This document shows positions 44,221 to 52,254 of a stretch of DNA of 64,000 nt, one piece after another (position 1 is the stretch's first letter; every line of letters starts with the position of its first letter). The notes beneath the pieces were generated by a model, which was given only the letters and a program-made list of their open reading frames with translations, ran no database searches and had not been told where the DNA came from. Origin of the DNA: Aliitabrizicola sp041905595 (GTDB lineage Bacteria > Pseudomonadota > Alphaproteobacteria > Rhodobacterales > Rhodobacteraceae). A program made the position numbers and the translations under genes. Where the stretch lies: the NCBI GenBank assembly GCA_041905595.1, contig JAYRKT010000019.1, forward strand, positions 10,047 to 74,046. Direction: 5' to 3'.

Positions 44221-44822
44221 GCCGCCACCCTCGCCTTGTGCTGCGCCTCGGTCAGGCGATACTTCGCCGCCATGAAGCTTTCGGCGCGGGTGATCCAGCC
44301 ACCCTTGCCGCCATCCTTGCGCCGCGCGAACTTGCGGCTGGCCGGGCGGGCATCGGCCAGAGCGTAGTAATAATTGCGCCGCGCGATGGCATAGGCATCT
44401 GCCAGATAGCCGGGCGCGGCATCCCATGCAAGTTGCGCCGCACGGATCGTGACCGGGCCGACCACGCCATCCTCGGCACAGGGAAAGCCCATCTGGGCCA
44501 GCAGGCGCTGCAGCACCTTCACCGCGTTCGACCCGGCATTGACATACATGTCGAACAAATCGGCATGCAGCGTCTCGGGCAGCGCGGCGAGATTGGGTGC
44601 CTCGAAATAATGCCGGATGAAGATCTGGACGGCCTGCGCGCGCGTGAGGCGGCGCAGATCCTCCTCGCCCACCTCACCGTCGCCGGTCAGGTCCATGCCC
44701 AGACGCCGCAGTGTCGCCAGCGTCACCCCCATATTGGTGGCCCCGCCCGGATCGTCGGGATCGTTCACGAAGCCGCCCTCGCGGGCGACGATCTCTTCGG
44801 CCAGTTCCTGAACCGATGTCAT
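44211..44822 (-). CDS. GH108 family N-acetylmuramidase (endolysin, holin-associated)
   Basis: A 203-residue glycoside hydrolase. The catalytic Glu15 is in REGGFVNDPDDPGGATNMG, typical of the EGGY/EGGF motif of GH108. A PG-binding-like C-terminal part (CAEDGVVGPVTIRAAQ) follows. No signal peptide, so export would need the adjacent holin. The start is at 44822. No phage structural genes are nearby. This composition matches the lysis pair of gene transfer agents. Confidence 0.88.
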   Translation of the reverse strand: MTSVQELAEEIVAREGGFVNDPDDPGGATNMGVTLATLRRLGMDLTGDGEVGEEDLRRLTRAQAVQIFIRHYFEAPNLAALPETLHADLFDMYVNAGSNAVKVLQRLLAQMGFPCAEDGVVGPVTIRAAQLAWDAAPGYLADAYAIARRNYYYALADARPASRKFARRKDGGKGGWITRAESFMAAKYRLTEAQHKARVAAWG

Positions 44823-44893
44823 GCTCTCTCCTGCCTCACGCTCCCCCGCGCGTCACGGGATGGAAGGGTGGGACAGGAGGGTTAACGCGGGCG

Positions 44894-45352
44894 TTACGAA
44901 CCGTTCGGCGCCGCCTTCGGATCGACGTAGACGCCTTGCTGCTTCAAGGCATCGACGACTTCCTTGGGCATGTAACTTTCGTCATGCTTAGCCAGGATCT
45001 CGGTGGCGACGAAGGTGTCACCCTGCATCGAGCCGGTACCGACCATGCCCTGACCTTCCTTGAAGAGATCCGGCAGCACCCCGGTATAGGCGACCGGCAC
45101 GCTCTTGTTCGTGTCGGTCACGCGGAAGGTCACCGTCTCGCCCTGCCCGCGCACCAGCGTGCCCGCTTCGACCAGACCGCCGATGCGGAAGACTTCGGAT
45201 GGACCCGGCGGAGTTTCGACCACCTGCGTCGGCGTACGGAAATAGTTGATACCATCACGCATCGCGTAACCGATCAGGCCGGTCGCCACCACGAGCGCCG
45301 CGAAGGCCAACAGGATGATCTGGATGCGGCGCTTCTTCTTGAGTCCCCTCAT
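44894..45352 (-). CDS. ccmE: cytochrome c maturation protein CcmE (heme chaperone)
   Basis: A 152-residue periplasmic heme chaperone: a membrane anchor (residues 10-30) after a basic KKKRR, an OB-fold domain, and the heme-binding His123 with Tyr127 in LAKHDESYMP. It passes heme to CcmF-CcmH, encoded about 25 kb away. Only 7 bp separate it from argC. GTTAACGCGGGCGTTAC around its stop codon loosely resembles a CtrA site. Confidence 0.95.
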   Translation of the reverse strand: MRGLKKKRRIQIILLAFAALVVATGLIGYAMRDGINYFRTPTQVVETPPGPSEVFRIGGLVEAGTLVRGQGETVTFRVTDTNKSVPVAYTGVLPDLFKEGQGMVGTGSMQGDTFVATEILAKHDESYMPKEVVDALKQQGVYVDPKAAPNGS

Positions 45353-45359
45353 GATCTCC

Positions 45360-46388
45360 TCACGGGAAGACGGGGGCGAAGAGCAGCCCGGACGTCTCTT
45401 CGATCCCCAGCATCAGGTTGGCGTTTTGGATGGCCTGACCCGACGATCCCTTGCAGAGGTTGTCGAGCACGGCCACCACCATGGCGCGGCCAGCCATCCG
45501 GTCGCCGGTCACGCCGATATGGACGTAGTTGGAGCCACGGATGTCCCGTGTCGAGGGGAGTGCGCCAAGAGGCAGCACCTTCAGGAACGGCTCGCCCGCA
45601 TAGGCGGCTGCCAGCGTGGCATGGACGGTGGCCGGGTCGCCATCGACATAAACGGTGGCGAGGATACCACGGTTCATCGGCAGGAGGTGCGGGGTGAACT
45701 GCACTTGCACCGGGCGGCCGGCAACCTTCGAGAATTCCTGGTCGAATTCGCCCAGATGCCGGTGCTTGCCGCCTGCCGAATAGGCATGGGTGCCCTCCGA
45801 CAGTTCAGCATGCAGCAGATTTTCCTTCAGGCTGCGGCCCGCGCCGCTGACCCCGGCCTTGAGGTCGATGATGATCCGGTCAAGGTCGATCACGCCCTTC
45901 TCGATCAGCGGCCGCAGCGCATACTGCCCGGTCGCGGCGTTGCAGCCGGTGCCGGCGACAAGGCGGGCTGCCTTTATCTCGGGCCGATAGAACTCGGTCA
46001 AGCCATAGACCGCTTCCTTCTGCAACTCGGGCGCAGAATGCGGCTTGCCGTACCATTTCTCATAGGCGGAAAGGTCGCGCAGCCGGAAATCGGCGGAGAG
46101 GTCCACCACCTTCAGGTCGCGCGGCAACTGGGCGATCACTGCCTGAGACGTTGCATGAGGAAGGGCGCAGAAAGCCAAGTCGATATTGGAGAAATCGACA
46201 TCTTCGATCTTCGTCAGGTCCGGCAGGTCAAGATGGCGCAGGAACGGGAAGACCTCGGCCATCGCCATGCCCGCCTTTCGGTCGCCGGTCAGCGCCGCGA
46301 TCCGCATCGAGGGATGCGTCGCGATCAGGCGGACAAGCTCCGCCCCGGTGTAGCCGGAGGCTCCGAGAATGGCGATTTTCTGGGTCAT
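45360..46388 (-). CDS. argC: N-acetyl-gamma-glutamyl-phosphate reductase
   Basis: A 342-residue NADP-dependent dehydrogenase of arginine synthesis, type 1. NADP loop: IAILGASGYTGAELVRL. The active Cys is in VAGTGCNAATG, a variant of the usual NPGCYPT, and KAGVSGAGRSLKE and HTPHLLP-like TPHLLPMNRGIL follow. The ATG at 46386-46388 has GGGGGA upstream. It is followed by ccmE in the same direction, an arrangement known from Rhodobacter. A terminator for the upstream gene lies at 46448-46495. Confidence 0.95.
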   Translation of the reverse strand: MTQKIAILGASGYTGAELVRLIATHPSMRIAALTGDRKAGMAMAEVFPFLRHLDLPDLTKIEDVDFSNIDLAFCALPHATSQAVIAQLPRDLKVVDLSADFRLRDLSAYEKWYGKPHSAPELQKEAVYGLTEFYRPEIKAARLVAGTGCNAATGQYALRPLIEKGVIDLDRIIIDLKAGVSGAGRSLKENLLHAELSEGTHAYSAGGKHRHLGEFDQEFSKVAGRPVQVQFTPHLLPMNRGILATVYVDGDPATVHATLAAAYAGEPFLKVLPLGALPSTRDIRGSNYVHIGVTGDRMAGRAMVVAVLDNLCKGSSGQAIQNANLMLGIEETSGLLFAPVFP

Positions 46389-46447
46389 GGGTGGTCCCCC
46401 TTGGATGAGACGGGGGAGTGATGGGGGAAACACCCCGGAATGGCAAG

Positions 46448-46495
46448 GGAAAAGCGAAAGCGAAAGGCCGGCGTCCGCGCGGGCAGACACCGGCC
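46448..46495 (-). terminator. intrinsic terminator of VPLPA-CTERM gene
   Basis: On the minus strand, GGCCGGTGTC and GACGCCGGCC (46466-46495, 10-bp arms with one G-U pair) form a stem followed by TTTCGCTTTCGCTTTT. It ends the VPLPA-CTERM transcript before argC. Confidence 0.65.
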
Positions 46496-46533
46496 AACCG
46501 ATTGATTTTGCTGGGGCGGTCGTGCCCCGGCGA

Positions 46534-47178
46534 TCAGGCCGCCTTGCGACGGCGGGCGATTCCCGCAGCGCCAAGCGCCCCAAGGCCCGCCAGCAGGAGC
46601 GGCGCGGCGGCGGGCAGCGGCACGGCGGCCGGAACCGGCTCGTCCGGTACGATGACCGGATCGGTCGGCGTCACGCTTGCAGAAGCATTGCCCGGCGCGA
46701 AGATCGAGTATTTCAGCGTACCGTAGGTGTTCAGCAGCGCGAGATAGAGCGAGCCACCGAAATCGCCGCCCAGGTTTATGGTCCAGGTGAAGTCGTTGTT
46801 GCGATTCCAGTGCTGGATGCCGACCGAGGCCAGCCAGTTGCCTTCCCAGGCGCTGTAAAGGAACTGCGAAGTCTTCCACAGCACAGTGCCGCCGGCCGAG
46901 AACGACCAGTCGGTGTCGCCGATCGGGCTCAGCGGCGCGAAGGTTAGCGTGATTGCCTGCGCACCGGCTTTCAGGCCGGTGAAGGCGAGAAGATCGTAGT
47001 CACCGCCGCCCGACCAGACGCCGTCCACCTGCGTCGCGCCATTCGCGATCACGGTCGGGGTCGAGTAGCTGCCGGAGAAATCGCCAAGATCGCCCTCGGT
47101 CACGGTCGCGGCCATCGCCGGGCTGACCATCAGGGCGGCAAAGGCTGCCGCAAGAACGCTGCGGTTGAAGTCGAACAT
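46534..47178 (-). CDS. VPLPA-CTERM sorting domain-containing protein
   Basis: A 214-residue exported protein with a signal peptide (residues 1-24, AAFAALMVSPAMA), a beta-rich body (DGVWSGGGDYDLLAFTGLKA, SFSAGGTVLWK), and a C-terminal exosortase tag AVPLPAAAPLLLAGLGALGA followed by GIARRRKAA. The tag is cleaved by an exosortase, which is not in the window. AGGTG precedes the ATG at 47176-47178. Likely an extracellular or surface protein; the body is not a family I can name. Confidence 0.85.
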   Translation of the reverse strand: MFDFNRSVLAAAFAALMVSPAMAATVTEGDLGDFSGSYSTPTVIANGATQVDGVWSGGGDYDLLAFTGLKAGAQAITLTFAPLSPIGDTDWSFSAGGTVLWKTSQFLYSAWEGNWLASVGIQHWNRNNDFTWTINLGGDFGGSLYLALLNTYGTLKYSIFAPGNASASVTPTDPVIVPDEPVPAAVPLPAAAPLLLAGLGALGAAGIARRRKAA

Positions 47179-47350
47179 TTGAATCACCTGAGTTCAGTAC
47201 ATCGTCCGGTTCACCGGTACGAGCGCGAGATGGCGGTGCTGTGCGGCAAGAACAAGGCAGAAGACTGGAAACAATAGGTATTCCGGCCATGACGTGGCGT
47301 CACGACCTGACGAATCCGTGAGGATGAATTCGAGATCCGTCCCCGAGCGG

Positions 47351-48163
47351 TCAGGCCGCCTCGAACTCGATCCGATGTCGCAGGAACTGCGTGGCCTTGT
47401 CCGATACCTTCTTCGGATCGCCGGTCGTGAGGAACTTCGGCGTCTTACCTGCCCCGCGGAACTCGGGCCGGCGGGCAAGGTAGTCGGCCAGGCTTTCGGC
47501 GACGAGATTGGCCTGCGAATAGACCTTTACGCCCGACCCGAGCGCCTCGGCAAAGGTCTTTTCCAACAGGGGATAATGGGTGCAGCCGAGGATCGCCGCC
47601 TCGGGATGCGGCATACGCCGCTTCAGCGCCTCGACATGCGACCGCACGAGCGCCTCGGCCAGCATCTCGTCCCCCGCCTCGATCGCATCGACCACGCCGC
47701 CGCAGGGCTGGGCCTCGACGTCGACACCGATGGCGCGGAACGCGAGTTCGCGCTGGAAGGCACGGGACGACACGGTGGCAGGCGTCGCGAACAGCGCCAC
47801 ATGCTTGACGGCCACCTCGCGGGGCGGCGAGTTGTCGCCCCATTGCCGTTCGGTCAGCGCCTCGATCAGGGGAACAAAGACGCCGAGCACCCGCTTGTCC
47901 TTCGGGACCCAGGTTTCCTGCATCCGCTTCAGCGCGGCGGCCGAGGCGGTGTTGCAGGCCAGGATCACCAGATCGCAGCCCTCGGCCCAGAGCCGCTCCA
48001 CCCCGGCGCAGGTCAGGTTGAAGATGTCATCGGCATCGCGCACGCCATAAGGTGCATGGGCGTTGTCGCCGTAATAGACGAAGGGCACGTCTGGCAGGCG
48101 CTTGGCGACCGCCTCGTAGACCGTCAGGCCGCCCAGACCGGAATCGAAGATGCCAACCGCCAT
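47351..48163 (-). CDS. murI: glutamate racemase
   Basis: A 270-residue cofactor-independent racemase giving D-Glu for peptidoglycan. Both catalytic cysteines are present: Cys70 in LACNTASAAA and Cys194 in LGCTHYPLL; the phosphate-loop-like IFDSGLGGLTV is at the start. Length is normal. 33 bp downstream of the acyltransferase gene on the same strand. Confidence 0.95.
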   Translation of the reverse strand: MAVGIFDSGLGGLTVYEAVAKRLPDVPFVYYGDNAHAPYGVRDADDIFNLTCAGVERLWAEGCDLVILACNTASAAALKRMQETWVPKDKRVLGVFVPLIEALTERQWGDNSPPREVAVKHVALFATPATVSSRAFQRELAFRAIGVDVEAQPCGGVVDAIEAGDEMLAEALVRSHVEALKRRMPHPEAAILGCTHYPLLEKTFAEALGSGVKVYSQANLVAESLADYLARRPEFRGAGKTPKFLTTGDPKKVSDKATQFLRHRIEFEAA

Positions 48164-48196
48164 GTTTCGCCCCTTCTCTTCCGGGGTCAGCGAAAA

Positions 48197-49075
48197 CTAC
48201 TGCGCCCGGTATTTCTGCTCGAACTCGTAGCCGTAGTCATAGGACTTGAGCGGTTCGGGCGAAAGGGCATAGGTGGCGCGGCGCAGGTGTTCCATCAGCG
48301 CCTTCGGATCGGCCTTGAGCGGTTGGAGTTCGGCAGCGGCAATGGGTTGGCCTATGACGACCCGCACCGGCTCGTCGATCCGCGCGCGGAATTCCTTGAT
48401 GAGCAGGCCAAGCCGCAGGTTGGAATGGATGTGGCTGGCAAGCTGGAACAGACGGCTGTTGTGGCCGGCGAAGTAGACCGGAACGACGGTCGCATCCGAC
48501 TTGGCGATCATCTTGGCGGTGAAGTTCCGCCAGCCCGGATCCATCGGCCGCGAGAATGGTCGCGCCGAGGTCGAGACTGTGCCGCCCGGGAACACCCCGA
48601 TCGCACCACCCTGCGACAGGTAGCGCAGGGATTCCGCCCGCGTCTCGAGGTTCAGCTTCACTGCTTCCTTGGTGTCGTCGAAGGAGATGGGCAGGATCAC
48701 CCGGTTCAATTCCTCGGCCCGGCGGAAAACCGAATTGGCCAGAATGCGGAAGTCGCCCCGGACCCGATCGAGGAGATGCCCCATCATCAGCCCGTCGAGG
48801 ATACCGTAAGGATGGTTTGCGATCAGGATCAGCGGTCCGTTGGCAGGGATCTGGGCGAGAGAGCCACCCACGACATCGAGCGACAGGCCGTAGCGGTCAG
48901 AAATCACGTCCCAGAAGCTGCGGCCGGCAGCGACCTCGTGCTCGTAGCCGTTGGCCCGGCGGATCAGCGACAGGCGACCAGTGGCATTTTCAAGAACGCG
49001 GATCAGCGCGCGGCCGGGGCGTGAGCGGGCCGAATAGGCATAGGTGATATCCCGCGTAACCTGCCGTCTCTTCAT
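48197..49075 (-). CDS. lysophospholipid acyltransferase family protein
   Basis: A 292-residue PlsC-like acyltransferase with the HX4D motif NHPYGILDGLMMG, and FPGGTVSTSARPFSRP for the glycerol-phosphate site. The type is the hemolysin/OlsA-like branch. No strong transmembrane segment. The ATG at 49073-49075 (MKRRQVTRD) is chosen; the 5' extension overlaps the divergent LysR gene. It may act in glycerophospholipid or ornithine-lipid synthesis; the OlsB partner is not visible. Confidence 0.85.
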   Translation of the reverse strand: MKRRQVTRDITYAYSARSRPGRALIRVLENATGRLSLIRRANGYEHEVAAGRSFWDVISDRYGLSLDVVGGSLAQIPANGPLILIANHPYGILDGLMMGHLLDRVRGDFRILANSVFRRAEELNRVILPISFDDTKEAVKLNLETRAESLRYLSQGGAIGVFPGGTVSTSARPFSRPMDPGWRNFTAKMIAKSDATVVPVYFAGHNSRLFQLASHIHSNLRLGLLIKEFRARIDEPVRVVIGQPIAAAELQPLKADPKALMEHLRRATYALSPEPLKSYDYGYEFEQKYRAQ

Positions 49076-49308
49076 CCCGTGACTGGCTCCCCCAAGGCGT
49101 ATGGGTTGTCCTAAATCCAGAATGAAGCTTGCGCTACAGAAGATGACAGGCTGGTGACGAAATGTATCGGATCGCCGGCCAGGTGACCCGACCTGCGCGG
49201 CATATTCGCAACGATGCCGCGCCGCAGCGCTGCAGCGAGCCATGACATGGTTGCAAGGCTGACATGACAATCTTAGATGATGCAGCGTTCAATCGCGGGA
49301 TTTTCGTC

Positions 49309-50202
49309 ATGGATTGGGATAAACTCAGGATCTTCCACGCCGTCGCCGATGCCGGCAGCCTGACCCATGCCGGCGAAAGCCTGCATCTTTCGCAATCGGC
49401 CGTCTCGCGACAGATCCGCGCGCTCGAGGAAAGCCTGAACACCACGCTGTTCCACCGCCATGCGCGGGGCCTGATCCTGACCGAGCAGGGCGAACTGCTG
49501 TTCGATGCGACCCAGGCGATGGTCAAGCGGCTGGACGCGGCTGCCGCGCGCATCCGCGACGCCGAGGACGAGGTGCTGGGCGAGTTGCGCGTCACGACGA
49601 CCACCGGCTTCGGCACGCTCTGGCTCGCGCCACGTCTGGGCGCGCTTTACGAAAAATACCCGTCGCTTAAGATTGATCTGATGCTGGAAGAACGGGTTCT
49701 CGACCTGCCGATGCGCGAGGCCGATGTCGCCATCCGGATGAAGGAACCCAGCCAGGCCGACCTGATCCGCAAGCGGCTGATGAACATCCGCATGCAGCTT
49801 TACGCCAGCCCTGCCTATCTGGACAAGCACGGCACCCCCACCCGGCCCGAGGACCTGTCGCAACACCGGCTTATCAGCCAGCATGCCTCGACCCCGCAAG
49901 TGGCCGCCGGCGCGCATCTTGTGCAGCAGTTGATGGCGTTCGACATCCCCTCGACGCTGACGGTGAACAACTATTACGGCGTGCTGCAGGCGGTGCTCAA
50001 CGATCTCGGGATCGGAGTGCTGCCCGATTACCTGCTGGATGATTTCCCGAACCTGGTCCGCGTCCTTCCCGAGGTTGAATCGGGCGAAGTTCCGGTTTTC
50101 ATCGCCTATCCCGAGGAACTGCGCCATTCCAAGCGCGTTGCCGCATTCCGCGACTTCGTGATGGAAGAGATCTTTGCCTACAGGAAGCGCCAGCAGATCT
50201 GA
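49309..50202 (+). CDS. LysR family transcriptional regulator
   Basis: A 297-residue LTTR. Winged helix: LRIFHAVADAGSLTHAGESL, LSQSAVSRQIRALEESL, HRHARGLILTEQGELL. The effector domain has VTTTTGFGTLWLAPRLGALY and the YYGVLQAVLNDLGIGVLP element. The ATG at 49309 gives the standard MDWDKLRIF start; an ATG at 49264 adds 15 non-conserved residues. Target genes are unknown; it is divergent from the acyltransferase gene. Confidence 0.9.
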   Translation: MDWDKLRIFHAVADAGSLTHAGESLHLSQSAVSRQIRALEESLNTTLFHRHARGLILTEQGELLFDATQAMVKRLDAAAARIRDAEDEVLGELRVTTTTGFGTLWLAPRLGALYEKYPSLKIDLMLEERVLDLPMREADVAIRMKEPSQADLIRKRLMNIRMQLYASPAYLDKHGTPTRPEDLSQHRLISQHASTPQVAAGAHLVQQLMAFDIPSTLTVNNYYGVLQAVLNDLGIGVLPDYLLDDFPNLVRVLPEVESGEVPVFIAYPEELRHSKRVAAFRDFVMEEIFAYRKRQQI

Positions 50203-50343
50203 TCCAAGTTTCGCAAGGAAATCAGAAACCGGCGTCGGTTCGCAGATCGCTCAAGGATTGGGCGGAATGCTTGTTTTCATGTGACAAAAATATCGCCATG
50301 CGAAAATCGCATAGCGGCGTTGCTGCACCAGCAGCATTCTCCA

Positions 50344-50459
50344 CTTGAACCGACTCGTTCGGCCCCATAGATCGGTCGACGAGGCGGTGATCGATTTTTT
50401 CTCACCACCTCATACCTCCCTGTTGGACTTGGGCCGAGCTTCTGCTCGGCCTTTTTTTT
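50344..50459 (+). ncRNA. candidate small RNA with RpoH-like promoter (CCTCCCTGTTG family)
   Basis: CTTGAAC (50344-50350), 14 bp, CCATAG (50365-50370) resembles RpoHI/RpoHII promoters of Rhodobacter. The predicted RNA of about 85 nt starts near 50376. A hairpin GAGGCGGTGA (50381-50390) pairs with TCACCACCTC (50402-50411) with one mismatch. CCTCCCTGTTG at 50415-50425 follows, single-stranded and anti-Shine-Dalgarno-like. Then the terminator GGCCGAGC (50432-50439), TTCT, GCTCGGCC (50444-50451) and eight Ts. The 11-mer is identical to 21280-21290. No ORF fits. Two small hairpins also lie upstream at 50290-50335. Confidence 0.65.
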
Positions 50460-50477
50460 ACTTTCTGCGCACCGGCC

Positions 50478-51719
50478 TCAGGACGCCCACCGTTCGCGCA
50501 GCTTTTTCCGACGGTTGCAAAGAAATTCGGCGTCCGCGGAATTCGCGGCAAGCGCAATGGCCCTGTCATAAGCCGCAAGCGATTCGTCCAGCCGCCCTTG
50601 CCTGGCCAGAAATTCCGCCAGCGCTGCGTGATAGGGCTGGTAGTCGGCCAGATCGTTCGACAGCGCGGTCAGGGTCGCCACTGCGCCAGCAACATCGCCG
50701 CTCTCACCGATTGCCACGGCAAGGTTCAGCCGCACCACCGCGGTCGGCTCGTGCCGCAGGAGCGCCTCGTAGAGTGCGGCGATCTGAGACCAGTCCGTAC
50801 CCTTTGGCCCGGCGGTGACATGCAGGGCGGCGATCGCGGCCTTGATCTGGCTGGACCCGGGCGCAGCCCGCGTTATGGCGCGATCGAGCAGATCGAGCCC
50901 TTCCCGCTGCTGTGCCGTGTCCCACAGGCTCCGGTCCTGCTCTGCCAGCGGGACAAGCCGTCCCGTCCCGTCGAACCGGGCAGCGCGGCGCGAATGGGTT
51001 AAAAGGAGCAGCGCCAGCAGCCCCTCTATCTCGGCCTCGCCGGGGCGCAGGCCATCGACAAGCCGCGCAAGGAAGATCGCTTCTTCGCAAAGATTGGTCC
51101 TGACGGCGCCTTTCTGCGGCCCTTGCGAATAGCCCTGGTTGAAGATCAGGTAGATGACGTCCAGGACCGACCCAAGCCGATCGGGCCAGAGTTCGGGACC
51201 CGGAATGGCAAACGGGATTCCCGCCGCCGCGATCTTGGCTTTCGCTCGGCTCAGCCGCTGCCCCATCGTCGCCTCGTTGTCGAGGAAGGCCCGGGCGATT
51301 TCTGCCGTCGTCAGGCCGCCGATCGTGCGAAGGGTCAGCGCGACCTGCGACTTCGGCTCGAGCGCCGGATGACAGCAGGCGAAGATCAGTCGCAACCGTT
51401 CATCGGGGATATCCTCGGATGTCATCTCGGCCCCCTCCTCGGCGGCCAGAGCGGCTTCGGCCTGAAGATGGCGCTGGTCGCGGGCGCGCCGCCGCAGACG
51501 GTCAAGCGCCTTGCGCCAGCCGACGCGCATAAGCCAAGCCCGCGCCGAAACCGGTGGACCGCTGCGCGCCCAGTGGATCAAGGCGGCTTCGGCCGCATCC
51601 TGCAGCGCGTCTTCGGCCAGCTGGAAATCGCCGGTGCGGGCGATCAGGGCGGCCAGAAGCCGCCCCCTTTCCGCCCGAAGCGCGCCCTCCAGCGCCTTGC
51701 GCGCCGCGGTCTCGCTCAC
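50478..51719 (-). CDS. ECF sigma factor with C-terminal TPR-like domain (ECF42 type)
   Basis: A 413-residue RNA polymerase sigma factor. Sigma2 region: TGDFQLAEDALQDAAEAALI, then ARAWLMRVGWRKALDRLRRR. Sigma4: VALTLRTIGGLTTAEIARAF with MGQRLSRAKAKI. The large C-terminal extension (about 200-413, DUF6596 type, IFNQGYSQGP and GLLALLLLTHSRR, then TPR-like helices) marks the ECF42 group. No anti-sigma gene is present. It overlaps the DGPF-domain gene upstream by 4 bp, the hallmark arrangement of ECF42. A matching promoter lies at 52119-52145. Confidence 0.9.
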   Translation of the reverse strand: MSETAARKALEGALRAERGRLLAALIARTGDFQLAEDALQDAAEAALIHWARSGPPVSARAWLMRVGWRKALDRLRRRARDQRHLQAEAALAAEEGAEMTSEDIPDERLRLIFACCHPALEPKSQVALTLRTIGGLTTAEIARAFLDNEATMGQRLSRAKAKIAAAGIPFAIPGPELWPDRLGSVLDVIYLIFNQGYSQGPQKGAVRTNLCEEAIFLARLVDGLRPGEAEIEGLLALLLLTHSRRAARFDGTGRLVPLAEQDRSLWDTAQQREGLDLLDRAITRAAPGSSQIKAAIAALHVTAGPKGTDWSQIAALYEALLRHEPTAVVRLNLAVAIGESGDVAGAVATLTALSNDLADYQPYHAALAEFLARQGRLDESLAAYDRAIALAANSADAEFLCNRRKKLRERWAS

Positions 51720-52054
51720 CCGAAGACCACGACCGGTCGCACTTCAACCGTGCCATGGCGCGCCCCGGGGATCTGCGCCGCCCATTTGATCGCCTCGTCC
51801 AGATTGGCGCAATCGAGCAAGTAGTAGCCGCCAAGATGCTCCTTCGTCTCGGCAAAGGGGCCGTCCATCGTCTCGACTTTGCCGCCACGGACCTTGATCG
51901 ATGTCGCGGTTGCAGGCGGGTGCAGGGCATCACCGCCCTTGATCACTCCCGCGTCCCGCATCCGCTTGGTCAGGTCGAGATATTCGGCATTCATCTTCTC
52001 GCTCATCGGCGGGGCAAGGGCCGGGTCGATATAGATCAGGGCCATGTAATGCAT
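51716..52054 (-). CDS. DGPF/YCII-related domain protein, ECF42 partner
   Basis: A 112-residue protein of the DGPF (YCII-related) family with the motif TMDGPFAETKEHLGGYYLLD (DGPF at 64-67) and MHYMALIYIDPAL at the start. AAGGAG precedes the ATG at 52052-52054. Its stop overlaps the sigma factor start, so the two are cotranscribed. DGPF proteins are the usual targets and operon partners of ECF42 sigma factors; their biochemical role is unknown. Confidence 0.9.
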   Translation of the reverse strand: MHYMALIYIDPALAPPMSEKMNAEYLDLTKRMRDAGVIKGGDALHPPATATSIKVRGGKVETMDGPFAETKEHLGGYYLLDCANLDEAIKWAAQIPGARHGTVEVRPVVVFG

Positions 52055-52118
52055 CTGGTTCACTCCTTGGGGTTCGTCTGATGCCGGAAGCGCGATCCTG
52101 CGTTCCGGTCTACACAAG

Positions 52119-52145
52119 GACGAACAGCCAGTCCGTTTTTCGACA
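52119..52145 (-). promoter_or_regulatory. candidate ECF42 autoregulatory promoter
   Basis: On the minus strand, TGTCGA (52145-52140), 17-bp spacer, CGTC (52122-52119) lies about 65 bp before the DGPF gene start. This fits what is known for ECF42 promoters, TGTCGA in the -35 and CGTC/CGAC-like in the -10. It suggests that the sigma factor drives its own operon. Confidence 0.6.
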
Positions 52146-52254
52146 TGCTAGCCGAAAAAAATCCTCTGTGCGCGGCAGGGCTGGCGTTGCCCCCTTTTCC
52201 CCCGTCCACGCTTGGCCTAAGAGGCCCGCAAGGCGCGGCCAAAGGGGATGAACA

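Noticed and set aside
44881..44897. GTTAACGCGGGCGTTAC as a CtrA site before the lysozyme gene
   Set aside because: CtrA full sites are TTAA-N7-TTAA; spacing and second half do not fit, and the bases include the ccmE stop codon.
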